NCBI GenBank assembly: GCA_009767595.1
Contig: VSDK01027850.1
Coordinates: 123,689 to 187,688, forward strand
Length of the DNA stretch: 64,000 nucleotides
From: Symbiodinium kawagutii
Lineage: Eukaryota; Sar; Dinophyceae; Suessiales; Symbiodiniaceae
Direction: 5' to 3'
Part shown: piece by piece, positions 42,201 to 55,293 of the stretch
How positions within the stretch are numbered: the stretch's first letter is position 1
Layout of the letters: the number at the start of each line of letters is the position of its first letter
The notes under the pieces: model-generated
Told to the model about the DNA's origin: nothing
Seen by the model: the letters and a program-made list of their open reading frames with translations, nothing else
Database searches by the model: none
Program-made: the position numbers and the translations under genes

Positions 42201-45200
42201 TCGCAGATGTTCGCAGCATTTCATGAAGCATCGAGCCAAATGCCGGGTTGAGGCGATCTTCAAGTTCAAGCACGCCAGGCTTGCGATGGGTAAACAGGAG
42301 ACATCACTTGAAATGTCTAGAGAGCAATCTCTATAGTTGAGGCTTGGCTCACAACAATGTTATGCAATATTCACGGTCAATCTCAATCTTTTTCCCATCC
42401 TTTTTCAACAGGCCATATTTCTTCAACAATTCACGATACATTTTGTGAAAGGCACCTTTTCATACCTTTTCCCTGTCAGGTGCTAGGACAGATGCTACGG
42501 AAAAGGAACTCGCAGAACTCGTGATTTACTGAGTCCTACAGAGAATTCCTTTTCTTTTTCAGAGAATTTCCTTCAGAGAGAAGTCTTTTCCTTCAGTCTG
42601 GCTATATTTTTTGTGTAAAGATGAGTTTCACAACTTTGAAGACTCATGTTTCACAACTTTGAAGAGTCAGTTGCATTTCAAGATGACCCTTGCAGACAGC
42701 TTCCCAATATTTCTGCAGTGATTTGCTTCAGATCTGCCACTCTAAGGGCATGCAGCGTCCTGCAAGCGGCACCCGCAAGAGGTCAGTGGGAAGCAGGGCT
42801 GGAACAGGGACAGAAGGAAGAAAGTAAGTCTGTGAGCAGTTAAGGGTTGAAATCACACATACGGCCAAGTCACGCAGCTTCAAAGATCCGGCAAAGTTAA
42901 GCGACATCAACGCACACTGAGAAATGACATCAAATGAGACACATCAATTTCTTTCCTTTACTCGTAAATGTCAAAACGTAAGCACTCGTAAAGACTTGAA
43001 CTCAGTTGAACTCTAACGGTTTCCCCGGTTTCCATCCGGTTCAATGCATTTCAATGTTTTTTTCCTGTGTTTATGAAAATTCATTTCAGTCTTTTCCGGT
43101 TTTCATTTCCGCTGGGACAGCAGCATCCGAACCGCCCCGTGGCAGCAGGAAAGAGCGCCGCAATTGCCCACCCCTGCGGCGGAACGCCGCCTGAAGGCTG
43201 GGAGCCAAGAAGCCAAGATCACATCCTTTCACTCCTACAGGATCAATTCTGTAATTAATATGATTTATAGATGTGTAGTTCATCCTTAAAATATACTACT
43301 AAAGGATACTAGACTTAATATTTTCCAATAAAACGAATTGCGATGGTATGTCCGATGGAATGAACTATTATGTATCATTACAATACCACATGGTTTATGA
43401 CCGATAACACATGATCAAAGACATAGCAAACACCTACTATTTATTTTATTAGTATGTACTAGTCAGTATTAAGAATGTATAAACATGTATTCTTTGATAT
43501 GACATGTATCAGAATCTACTTGAACACTGGTTAGATACGTAATTTTTTTTATTGTTTTTTAGAAGCATCTTAAGCAACAAGTAGTGATGCATTTCAATGC
43601 ATACAGGTTTTTTGAGAATATGCGGTACACGTCAGAGCACGCATAATCCCTCAGCATTTCACACTTGGTGCTGTCGTTTACTGGTGGGTGTGCCATCTCT
43701 GCTCTACACCTTGGATGTCCTCCTCCAGCAAAGATAGGACATCTTAAATCAGGACACTTACATGAACTCACTACTTTGCAACGTCGCCAGCCAGTACATT
43801 CATTTTTTCTTGCATCTTCTAGATTTCCCAAGTCATGAGATTGGCCCAAATGCTTCTGAGAAGGTGTGCCCAGATGCTTCAGAAAAGGCTTCTGACGAAT
43901 CAATATGAATCAAATGTCCATATCAGCCTCAAAGCTGCAGCGCCGGATGAGCCGAGGCGCTGTCACAAGTTGGGCAAGCTGTACAGAAATCAGTTGGGCC
44001 GCCCGTGAAGGGCTATGGCCATGTTTTGTGCGCCTGGGGACCGATTTTTCGAAGGCCTGAGGGATCCTCTGAAGCCTTCGAGATAGGTCTGTGGCTCATT
44101 AGCTGCTAGCTGCGTTAGCTACGTTTTGGTTAGAAGATTTTTTCTGCAGGATGCAACTGCCCATTCCAGGGTATTTTGTGGCATCCTGCACGTTCAGGTG
44201 TTGTGAAACAAATTTTGTGATCACGGTACCAAGTTGAAATATCTCGCTGGATTTTGACAGATTTTCAGGTTCCGCTTCGGCTACAGTAAAGTTTGGTAAG
44301 CAGATTCAATCAGATTCAATCAGATTCAATCAGCATCTCACGGTTCAGGTAGCTCATACATGGTGTAGTCGTGCCATCCGAGCACCACTAGAGTCACAGC
44401 ACAAGTCTTTGACAACGAGACTCCAGAGGACACTCAGATTGTTGTGAGACGCCAAAATCACGGAGCAACATGGAGCAACCTCCAGAATCAAGGAGCGGAA
44501 TCAGCAAACAGCACCTCCTAGAAGCGGAGTGGATGTTGAGTTGAGGTGAATCGCATGGCTTGGCCAGCTTAACTTTTGCTCGCATACCCCTTGCATCTGC
44601 AGCTGTCGTACAGAGGAGAGAAATGCAAACTAAGCAGATCCATTCAGACATCAGCATTGTAGAATATCCTGATTTCCAGAAATTGTGTTTTCAAATATTG
44701 AACAAAAGATGCTTCGGCCACTGGGTTCCAGAGCTCTCAATTGTGTGAACTCATTTGTTCTATTCATCATGCCTTATCACAAAACAAGGAATTTTTGGTC
44801 ATTTGTCTAACCCCATCATAAACAAATAATGATGATATATATATATATATTATATAGATATTGCATTCTAGTGCACCAAGGACGTTAGGGACACGATCTA
44901 TGTCAATCTGTACGAATTAGGAAGCGTTCATGAGCAAGCGTGCTCATCCAGGCCAGATCGCTGAGCAAGGGTCTACGAAGACACAGTTTTCCAATGGAAC
45001 TACACTGGATTCAGATTCACTTGGCTTCCTGAAACAGTTTCCATAATTCTGGATTAGCCAAAAATGGCAGAAGTAAATCTTTGAAATGGTTCCTATTAAG
45101 GATGGAATTATTGTATTTGAGCCATTCCGAAAGTGCTACCACTGAGCATTCTCACGTTTCCCATGTACGTTTTAGCAGTCGCCCAGGGGATGATGGCGAC

Positions 45201-45268
45201 CAGCGGCTTTTTGCTGGTGTGGACTGCATCTATGGCATCACCCCGTAGAAGCCCATGATTTGCAACAT
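39246..45268. other. Gene-poor region with short unidentified exons
   Basis: 39246-39380 repeats cagtcctttcaaa in direct and inverted forms. Exon-like frames (+): 40129-40224 after ggcttcag (VAMGRGPLSQARLEAFAQAL, ending TGA) and 40493-40576 after ttttgag (AELNAVLQSMDLKPRRNG, ending TAG). Another lies at 41945-42050, Cys-rich, with GYCPIGPCCDKGGALAALCQ. Neither order nor phase links them. 41640-41870 is a purine-rich ggaattgaaaga repeat. 43260-43560 is AT-rich, and 44836-44856 is a TA microsatellite. Confidence 0.35.
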
Positions 45269-45374
45269 GTTTCTCAAGTCATAGGAGTAACCTCGCAGTT
45301 ATCATCTAATGTTGCTCATTTATAGCAATCAACCAACCATAGCTTGGGGGGGTTCCCAAACTGGCTTGAGAAAC
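45269..45374. mobile_element. MITE-like foldback repeat, copy h
   Basis: Left end gtttctcaagtcataggagt, interior tttatagcaatcaaccaacc, right end ggttcccaaactggcttgag then aaac. It is closest to copy b, sharing the left end and the interior motif. Confidence 0.65.
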
Positions 45375-45451
45375 CGCCACATGAGCAGCAGATGATGGTC
45401 ACAGATGGGTGCCTCTGACGTTTCTTTGCCGGCTATCGATTTGATGCGCAG

Positions 45452-45858
45452 GACCTGGGTGGAAGTACGATGTCAGCTGGCTTACTGAACGCTCATGGCG
45501 TCCTGCAGAAGGTTTTGTCCGGTGACCTAAGTGCGCGACTGGACACACTCGAGTTGCCACTGGGAGTGGCTCTGGGGTGGTTCTGTGAGCAGAAAAGCAG
45601 TACGATCTTTTTAAAAAGTTGGAAACGAACACTTAACCATCTCTCTAAAACAAACACTTGAGTATTATGTTTGCAGATGATTAACATTAGTGAAATGTAA
45701 ACAACTTGGATCAAACTGCGAGTCCTTTCCAGCTGAGTTTTCAGGTCCCAAGAGGTCGGGGAGGACCACAGCCCTCAGTGCATTGTGCGGCGCATCCGGG
45801 AGCTTTTGGAGGCGAAGGGAATTTCTGCAGCAGAAAAGGGAAACAAAATTGGATCAAG
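45452..45858 (+). CDS. Unidentified protein, two exons joined by a GA-AG intron
   Basis: Exon 45452-45591 follows ttgatgcgcag. It reads DLGGSTMSAGLLNAHGVLQK, then VLSGDLSARLDTLELPLGV and ALGWFCE plus two bases (CA). The intron 45592-45744 starts GAAAAG and ends TTTTCAG. Exon 45745-45858 supplies the G of a CAG codon and reads SQEVGEDHSPQCIVRRIREL, then LEAKGISAAEKGNKIGS. It ends at a GT donor after atcaag. Phase and amino-acid composition support the join. Both exons look helical and no family is recognised. Further exons may include 46270-46390 (EFPSLAQDIAALGVRISGLP) and 46690-46800 (TTKAGGVVRAAANLRGWREV). Confidence 0.5.
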
Positions 45859-46821
45859 GTCACTGTGACATGGAAAACTGGACCAAGTTTTCACTTTTTT
45901 CACATTTGTCAAACAAAATACAAGAACCATGGAGCTTTCATTCGAAAAGTTTAGACATGGAATGACGAACGAATGATGAACAAATGATGAAGATGTTTAA
46001 CTAACAACATTGGTTTGCTGAGGTTTCATGTTTGAAACTTGGTATTAACACTGGCTGCTTCGTTTCTCGCTGCACTTCTCGAGAACAGGCCTTGCTTTGC
46101 GAAAACGGTGCAGAGAACACTCCACGCCGTTTGGAGGATTTCAAAGAACTTCAATTCCAGATCCAATGAATAAAAACCATGAAATCGAAACATCCAGAAT
46201 TTTGTTGGGAGCCCATTGCCTTGCTTGACGACATTCAGATCCTTGAAACTTGGGATCCAATTGCTGTACTCACGGGGAAGGCGGTCTGGGAGTTCCCAAG
46301 TTTGGCACAGGACATTGCGGCCCTGGGGGTTCGGATCTCAGGTCTCCCAAAGTTGGACAAGGAATCCTCAGCAGTCCTCAGCATTTGTCAGTCCCATCAT
46401 TCCCATAGCATGCTGCATATGCAGATGGCTCAGTTGACGGCTTTGCAGTCCAAGGTTTGTACGCCGGGGCTCATGGACACAGTCCATGCCCCAATGCATT
46501 GGCCATTTCGATTCCTGTCAACATTCATGAGTTTATTTTTCAAAATGCAACTTTGAATCACCCCATGGATTTTATTCTTTGAAGTTCTTTATATCATTTT
46601 GAATCATTAAATGGAATTGATTCCTCTATGTTTTGGTTATGTATGTCACTTTGTCAAGGTCCTTTGTCAGTTTTGTTGGACCTTTGCCGCACCACCAAGG
46701 CCGGTGGAGTTGTCCGAGCAGCTGCGAACCTTCGTGGTTGGAGAGAGGTGCGCCACCGCGCCGTCGTCCTTGGGATCCTTGGGATCCGAAGCCGTGCCAT
46801 GCCGATGCGAGACACACGGGG

Positions 46822-46927
46822 GTTTCTTGAAATAAAAGACCCCAATTGTTTATTTCAAGAAATGATGGTTTATTACTAAAAGGTTAATAAACTGGATGAT
46901 TTGGGGGGTCCCCTATTTTGAGAAAAA
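46822..46927. mobile_element. MITE-like foldback repeat, copy i
   Basis: Left end gtttcttgaaataaaagacc and right end ggggtcccctattttgagaa. Just inside the left end, tttatttcaagaaatgatgg gives a second, shorter inversion of the gtttcttgaaa end, so this copy can form a nested hairpin. Confidence 0.6.
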
Positions 46928-49900
46928 CCCATACACTGTGGACATTGGCAGGTGCCCCTTGTTCGACTTCTGGCGGAGGAGACCGTTGCTACACCGTTCA
47001 ATGTCCTGTTGGGTAAATGTTTTGTGGGTGTGGCCATGAATCAACGCAAGTAAACACATTTGAGTCGGTAAGATTGTCTGTCTGTCAAGTTTATGTGTTG
47101 CACTACATTGCATCGCTATGGTGAAATTGGGTCAAGCAACAATTGATCTTCAATCAACAGTTAACAAGAAACACAAGAACATAGAAAAGAAATAAGTTCA
47201 AACGCCAAAACAAGAATAAACAGCACATCAAAATCAGGGAGGTGTTGACATTGCAAAGCCCTGGAATCTTCAAGACCTTTTCAATCCTTTTCAGTCTCCT
47301 TCAGTCCTCTTCAGTCTCTTTCAGTCCTTTTCAAACCTTCAGAACTTTCAGAAAAGGGGCTTGGTCACGCGAGTTTCTTGCAGAAATTCTTTCATCCATT
47401 GTTTCTTATGTTTCTGAAACCTCTTTCAAGTAAGAACTCTTGATCTCTTTTGATTTTCTTTCGGTCTCTTATCCTCCTTTCTTCTCTCTTCCTTTAAGCT
47501 ATCCAGTGAAGCTTCCTTTCCTCTTCTTATTTTGTTCTCTTGTCCTTTTTTGTTATCCAGGTTTCTATCTTTAACACATATTCTTCTTTGTTATATTCTT
47601 TCCTCATATAGTTTTTCTTAAGAAAGAATACTCATTCGAAAAATCCTGATGCAAGATCCTCAGTCCTTTCCTCAGTTTCTTCTCGTTTTTGGTTTTCGAG
47701 TTGAGGAGCTGCGCTGGGATCCTTCCAGGGTCAGCTTGGAGAACGACACCAACGCGGCCCTGCTCGCAGAGGCCCTTCAAAGACGGGTGCAACGTCAATG
47801 ATGCCCTTATCATTCTTAGCTTTTTTCGTGTTCTATATATTTTTCATATTCATATCGCGAACTATATTCTTTATATTTATGTTTATCATCTTTATCTGCT
47901 TCACTTGTCTGATCCTCATCTTGCCATTATACTTATCCTTATCATTCCGGATCGTACTCTTGGCTTACTTTATCTTATCTTCCTTTATTATTTTCTCTTG
48001 GGCCTTTCTAAGTGGGACTTATGATTTTGGCACTAGCATGAGTACAGCGAAGAATGCGTTAAGACTGCTCAAACTTCTCTTTCCTTTCCACGCTCTTGCG
48101 GGCAAGCCTAACCTTGCCACGGCTGTCTTAGCACGTCGGGTCGGGTCCCTTTTTAGAGGCATGGACAGGAGCAGCTGCTGGCATGAAGCACGTTGGAAGC
48201 TCAGGGGGGAACACTCTTCTTGGCCGATCTTTAGTTGTACCATGTTGTACAGTTTTCATCACGTTATATTTTGTATGATGTCGTTATGTCTATGAGATGT
48301 GATGCAATGAGCTATTTTATCACATGGTACTACACTATGTAACGTTGTGTGTATCAACCTATATCTACACGGACGTTTGTGCATATATTCATTTATGCAC
48401 TATATGCGTTCCTGAGTGTATGCATGCATGCATGTGAATGGAATGGAACGTGAGGTAGCGTAATGAATTATTTACTCTTATGTAATGTATATGATGCTAA
48501 GTAATTTTCTGAATGTGATTATATGTACTACTATATAACTGTCTGTTCACATGATGTGCGTTTGCACATTTCGATCAAGCTTTGGATTTTGGAGATGCAA
48601 CATTCGATCAGCTCTCCAAGCTGCAGCTGCAGTAGCACTGCACTAAGATCGTGTTGCTTACACTTGGAACTGGTGTTGGTGGTGCGATCATGTGGGGTCC
48701 TCAATGCTATTGCCATGAGTTGCCAAGAGTAAGTCAATACTTTTAGAAACTTAAGCAGGGCAACTACTGCTTGTAATTTAGTGCATTCAAATCTTCAGAA
48801 GTGAATTTTGACCAGATGCACCAAGGATGCAACCAAGTCACTGTTTCAAACGGAGTTCTTTTGCGAGCTGATTTATACTTCCATGAGATGGCTGAAAACA
48901 AAGAAAGGAGAACTTCAATGAGGAAAAAGGACAAAAGGACTCTGGACTTGGGCAGAGTCCCCTTGTTCTTGCGTTCATGCATGCCTGGGGGTCTGCTTGT
49001 GCAGGAAAAGATGAGAGATAGCAAGCCACAAAGGATGTACAAAAATGACAAAAGAAATGTCAAAGGACAGAAATTGATTGTGCAATGTAGGGAACCTGTA
49101 TGGGGAACTTGTATGGGGAACATGCACAGGGAAGCTATGGGGAACTTGTCTACTTTGCTATATACACTTTCCCATGCTGCCAATATCCTGGGACTGCCGA
49201 GCCTTTGGTGAGGTGTGATGGCCGACTCCTTCGAGGGAGCAGAGGCCAAGCAGGTGAAATAGGCGCGGCGACTCGTGAGGGCATCAGCGGATCTGTTTCA
49301 AACTTCGGAAGACATGGACACCGGGACACCTACCGCAGTAATTTCAGTTCTACTTGGCTTCAAGTGAAACATTGAGGATCTTGCATGGAGATTCCAGCAA
49401 ATGCATTCAACTATCTTTGATGATCTCGAGGACTATCAGTGGAGATGTTTGTGTGTGTGTGTGTGTCATGATTTTGTTTCTGTTTGTAGGGAGATGTCTC
49501 GTTCCTTGCGAGACTCAAATGTGGTTCTCACAGCTGGTTGTAGTTGTCTTGCAAATGTCGTCCCCGTGAAGCAGTCTCTGGATTCTAGTGATTCCAATGA
49601 TTCTGAAAGATGATGGTCATTTAAAAATGATTTATTTGATAGTTATGTTGTATAATTCTGAAACATGATGTATTTTTTTGCAACATGATTCTTTACATCG
49701 ATAGCCTTTGATTCTTTCTGTTTTCGTCCATTGGCGCGTTGCAATTTGATCTAGTTGTCTTGGCCATGAGCCCAGCTCCGATTTAGGATGAACCTGCCAG
49801 CCCCACCTTTTTCATTGTTTTCATTATCTTTTTGATCTTTTTTAGGTTAAGCAATGAAACACATTTCAGGTTTGTTTTCCTTTTCGTGCTTTTCTTTTCT

Positions 49901-50117
49901 CACTCTTTTTGATTTTTGATAAATTTCATTTGTTTTTTATCGTTTATTTCCCAAGTTTCCATGCGTGACTGGTCGGAAAGACTGGCGCCTGTGGAGGCCA
50001 TTCGATTCTGGTGCCGGACGGTCGACCCTTCGGCGTGGCTGGAGTGTGGGGGTTACTCAGTGTCAGGAGGATGGAAACTCTGCTGGACATGGAACTTTTT
50101 CTTCAGTGGTTTGATAT

Positions 50118-50214
50118 GCTTTCTCAAACCAGTTTGGGGACCTCAAAGTCATGCTTGGTTTCCTATGAATGGTTGATATAAGGACGACCACTGGGGGTAC
50201 CCCTATTTTGAGAA
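50118..50214. mobile_element. MITE-like foldback repeat, copy j
   Basis: Left end gctttctcaaaccagtttgg, right end gggggtacccctattttgag then aaa. The interior contains atgcttggtttcctatgaat then ggttgata. Confidence 0.6.
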
Positions 50215-52240
50215 ATGCTCATATGGCTTGAGGGTTTCAGGTCTTGGAGTTGCATGAATTCACTTTCAAATCTAAGACTTGAAAGATAGGACTCCGCAGC
50301 TTCTTCTAGGCAGCATGGATTGTGAACACATGTTTGCAACAAACACTGTCCATAAGAGAATGAAAGTTGCAAACAAGTAGCTTCAGATTTTTTGGAATTT
50401 GGCGCAGAATAAGTTGACAGAAGGACGCTAAGATCATGCAGTGCGGGTGAATTGTGCTGCTCAATCTCTTTGTATCTAGTAACTCGTGATCCCATCCACA
50501 ATTTGCTTCCAGATCTACTACCCAACCCTTTGTTTACTTCGGCTTGAGGAATGGAATTCTCGAAGGATATGCATCTGCAAGTGCAGTTGTGCAAAGCTCA
50601 GCAAGGGATGGCATCTCATCCACCCTTCCAGTTCAGTTCTTTTAGGAATTGCCTGACACAACGTGCGCACGATCATGACCGCAGTGGCCAGAGCAAAGTG
50701 TGGAGAAGGATGAAACATGGTGAAACCATTCATTGGCTTTTTAGAACCTCGGATTTTCTTTACGCAAATTGATTTACAAAAATAGATGCATCATTCCTTT
50801 ACCTGGATTTTTGGATGTCCTTCCAGGCAATTAGAGCCAAAGAAGCTCTGACACCCAGCTCCTCCTTGAGCAAGTTGAAGGCGGAGGACATGACCGCGGG
50901 AGAGGGATTAGCTGTGGCCCCGGTGCCAAGTCCCTATATAGGATGATTTCATTTGATTTCATCCCAGTGGCAATAGTTATTACCATGATGTTTACGTAGT
51001 GCCTTGTAGCAGTTGCCAGTTTGATTTGCACCCAAAAGAGGGGTAGCTAAGCTGAGGTCTGCCAGTCTGCCGTATCAACTGATCATGTTGTGGTCCTGTG
51101 CCATGCCTAAGATGGAAATTCTAAGCCCCGACTAACGAGACCTCGCACAGGCAATGTACGGACGAGTTCCCTTGTTCCAACACGGACAAAGACATACTAA
51201 GACTGGGTATATCATCGGAGATCAAGATCGGGGGCCAGAATGCTGAAGAAGAAGACGAAGAAGAACAAGAAGGAGAAGAACTAGAGCAACATTCAGATTC
51301 CAAGATTCCAAGATCCTAAACCCGACTCTGCCAGGCCATTGACTGCAAGGCCGTTTTTAATCACGCAGAAGCTGGAGACCAATATGCATCTGATCTGGTT
51401 CAAGAGACAGCCAGGTGCCCTTGCGCATAACACAACGTGTGTGGCATGTGGCCGTTGCAATTCTGAATGCTGTGCATTGCTTGGTGTTGGTGTATCCGGG
51501 TGTATTTGCCGGCTGATGAATTGAATCAGCACAGTGGCCAGCAGACATCTTTGTTTTTGGGTTGCTTTTTCGGCAATGTCTTGTTCTGTCTTGTATTGAG
51601 ATCCTTTTGTTCCCCTGACCACCTCATGTTCTGCAAATTTGGTGCACCAATGGAGTGGTTGGAGTTCAAGTTCATATGTGTTTTCTTCCTTTCTTGCGCA
51701 GGTATCTGGCGATTGGATGCATCAACTGCTGCCGTTTTGTGGATCCGGAACTGATTTTGTTCTCTGGCGGAATGGCCGAGGCAACAGTTGCGCTCAAGTT
51801 GACACCAATCATTGAGCTGTTTCATGGATGAACGGTTGGGTTGTGGGGCTGTGACATGGACGTCTCATGCACAGAAGCGATGATATTCACTTTACTCTGG
51901 GTAGCAGTTTCTTTATCGCAAGAAGTTCACTTTGCTGCTGATTCCTTCAGGCGGGAGAAGCTTTGCTGAAAGAGATCAGGAGGCCTGGGAAGATGACACT
52001 TCTGAGAAATCACTTGCAACAGAGAGAGATTTGAATTAATATCATGACAGTTTATATCAGCAAATACTTCACCCCAGTCTTGGCCTCAGCATCCTACAAT
52101 CTCTTTTTGCAGCCTTTCAACCTTCCTTTCTGGTGAGCCCACCTCCCACGTTTGAATCGAACCCGTCGCCCGCAACATTTGGCGCAACAAGTTTCACCAG
52201 CGCAACATCCGCAGAGTTGTTGTTGAGGCAAACTGGGGAG

Positions 52241-52403
52241 AGACTCATGGTGCAACAAGCAAGCTATGGCGGTGCCCCAAAGCTATGGTTGGTTTATGAC
52301 TATAGATTGATGGTTAGTAAGTATTTATTATCATAAACTTTTAATGTATGTTAGTTAACATTGGATGATTTGGGGGTAATCAATCGGATTTTAAGAGCAA
52401 AAC
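52241..52403. mobile_element. MITE-like foldback repeat, copy k (degenerate)
   Basis: The interior is typical (ccccaaagctatggttggtt; cattggatgatttgggggta), but both outer ends are eroded (tgcaacaagc... and ...ttttaagagcaaaac). Oldest-looking copy of the family here. Confidence 0.45.
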
Positions 52404-55293
52404 ACATTATCCTTTATGAGACTCTCATCATGTGCTTGCTATGGTGGCTTCGGTCCTGTGGACATTTTCGTCACATGAGTTGGGTGCCGAACTGCAGGCC
52501 ATGAGCAAAGCTGCTGGTAAAGGTTCAGTGCCTCCTCCTCCGCCACCTTCAGGCACAGCACTCAGCCAGGGCAACTCTTTGCACATCGATATGTGGGATG
52601 TCATTATGGTGAAGTGATGATCCATACTGATGGTATATGACGGTCAACATGCAACTGTGGGGGAACTCTTTTTTCTCCATTTTTCTCCTGGCTCACTTGA
52701 TGTTGTTTCCTCCTCTGCAGCTTGATTCGACATGTTTTCTGAAGTCTTGGCTTTTCGGTGAGGCTATGGAAAATCTGGTGGCAAAGCAGCTGGCAAATCA
52801 GGGAAAGGAGCTGGAAAAGCGTCTTCAGGCCCTTGTTCACCAATAATCTTTTGATAAATTCATTTGTTGGCGATTTTTCATGTTTTTTCGTTTTCTTCTG
52901 GTTTTGGCTGCTGTCGCCATCATTGCATTGATGCCGTGATTATTGATATCATGCTACCATGCTTCGATTGCGAGTTTTGATAGCTTTGACTGCGCTTGAT
53001 CGCCCTTGAACGATTTTTCCTTGGACAGGCACCACATACATCAACCTCATCGTGCGGCGTTTGACTGGCGAAGAGATCTCCGTCAAAACAGAGTCGCTTA
53101 GCGCCTAGCGGAAGAGCCGTCGCATGTAAAGCTGTCGGGGTGCCTCCCAAATTCCCTGAAGGTCCGAATGCCACCTCACTGATCGGGAATCGATTTCTTC
53201 AAATGGATGATTCTTTGTGATTCTTTTCCTTTCAATCCAGTCGGTTTCTTTGGGTAATTTGTTTTTTGAAGCCATTCTTTTGGATTCAAAAGAGTGATTT
53301 GATGCTTCGCTTTCCATCGTGTCGCATCGTTTATGTCGGCAGCTAAGGCTGGATGCGCTTTGTCAAACTTTGCGTGGCTCTGTGGGCACCAAACTGGGCG
53401 TGAGTTCTCATCGAATCAAGCTTCTCAACGAGGGAGAGGCCGCCAGGGACTGCTAGGGACTGCCTTACTTCGATTGGAAGATGTTGGAAGTCGTAAAGTC
53501 AATGCAATAAGTTGTTCAGCAACCTTTGACAGGGCTTTTTTATTCCAACTGTTTTAGCTTTTCTGTGATAATGCACCATGCGGATGGCATTTTTTCCCGG
53601 TCAGGTGTTGAACAAGAACAGCACAGTGAGGCTGGAAGTGTTGCGAACGATGCAATCGATTCCAAATTATTCGTGTCAAGCTTTTTTGAAAGCAAAATTC
53701 ACAATGCGGGAGTCTTTTCTCTACCATACTCAGCCTTTTGTCATGTGAATTCAAACGCTTTGAAGACGAGACTTCAAGTTGTGACTGGAGACTTCGACAC
53801 GTTGGCAGGGAGTCTGGCTTAGAAGAAGGTTCTGTCTTGACCGCCATCGTCCTCCCACCAGTCTATGGTGCTTTGGGCCATGCTGGCATTTCAGCCCCTG
53901 ATGAGGCACGTCCCACTGAGAACAAGCATTTATCGGCCTGGGACCTTTTGACCTTTCATGGAGTCTCTCTAAACTATTTGGGTTTCCCTAAGATATGACA
54001 CTTGCTGCCGCAGTACGCTTTCGCAAGCTTTCATCGCTGTCATCCTCATTGACTCCAGTCATCGCATTCCTATGTTTTTTGCTTTTTGCCGTTTTTGGGT
54101 AACCTAATAACTTAATATGGATTTCATCGATTTCATCCATCCTTCATTGCAAGCTGCAAAAAGAAGATGGAATCAGTTGCAGCTTCTGTCCGAAGGTGAT
54201 TTCAGCGAAGATGGAGCTCCATGATGCCTTGTCTCAAGCTGGAATGCTGAAGCCGATCCACACTCCAGCAGCTTAAGACAGCTCTAGGGCTGCGTTGCAA
54301 CTGTGGGGCAGCGGTGTAGCCACAAACCTTGTGACAAGACCGTTCTCCCCTCGACTGGGTTGAGCCCAGATATGCCTAGATACTGAATGAAGAAGTTAAT
54401 ATGACTGAATCTATCTTTAATATTACTTTCCCTAATTTACTGAGTGACAACTTGATCTAATCTTTGATGGACCTTAATGTCTTTCTGCTTTCCAGTTGTA
54501 CAGTTCGAAGGCCAGCTGAAAAAGGATCCACTTGTTGCATTTTGTTGCATTGTAGCTGAGTGCTTGTCCGCAAAGACTGCTTTTTGTTGTGGTTTGCCAG
54601 GGAAAGAAGAACCACATCACACCTGTACGGCAGTTATACAACTTTACCCATTCCCATCACAAAAAATCATCAAGAATCAAGACATAGTTACATGATGTTG
54701 CAAGCATAGCTTTTCAGTGAATTGAGACCTATGCAGACTCAATTCTGAAAGGTCTCAAATGGTCTCTTGATTGTGGAATAAGATAGAACTTAATCACGAG
54801 CAAACTTCTATATGAAGTTCTTAATCAACATACCATTCAGTGCTACATATGAATATTTAAGAAAACCTCCCTCTCTCTCTACATCTTCAATGCTTCCATA
54901 TGTTTTTCCCATGTTGCAGCTGTGATGCGGCTCGACATGTCGTGACATGACTCGGCATGGCTGCCGTGTAGCGCGAAACCTGAGCACTGCCTCGATGCGT
55001 CGATGTGTGTTGAAACAGCTCAAGGGCCACCAGGACGGTTCCAATGCTTCCACGGGGACAGGCTGAAAATACGGTAGTGCAAGAAATGTATTGAATACTG
55101 CAAGACATTACGTATAGAAAATACGATGATTTGTATTCAATGTATTCGAATACATGCTGATATTGAGAAATAATTATTCTAATGTTATTCAATGTATTTC
55201 CAAAGTCTAGATGAGAAGTTTCTGGCTGTCACTGTTGTGCTTCATGTAGTGATGTATCATCATGAGTCAACCACTTTCCTGCACTCGTTTCAG

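Larger units (their letters stand above)
45869..55293. other. Gene-poor region with isolated exon-like frames
   Basis: Possible + strand exons, none identifiable: 47706-47801 after gttgag (ELRWDPSRVSLENDTNAALL, ending TGA); 48035-48190 (LLKLLFPFHALAGKPNLATA); 49960-50090 (RDWSERLAPVEAIRFWCRTV); 50828-50930 (AIRAKEALTPSSSLSKLKAE). Others are 52132-52210 (PPPTFESNPSPATFGATSFT), 52480-52590 (AMSKAAGKGSVPPPPPP), 53850-53998 and 54211-54276 (MELHDALSQAGMLKPIHTPA, ending TAA). A GT microsatellite lies at 49447-49468. 47240-47620 is T/C-rich. MITE copies i, j and k are listed separately. Confidence 0.35.

Noticed and set aside
41513..42269. Minus-strand frames of 160-179 residues
   Set aside because: Leu/Ser-rich products of a purine-rich gaattgaaaga repeat on the other strand; no domain or splice evidence.
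51763..51840. tRNA-like ggcggaatggccgaggc
   Set aside because: It resembles the 5' arm of a Leu/Ser tRNA, but no matching anticodon, T-arm or acceptor strand follows.
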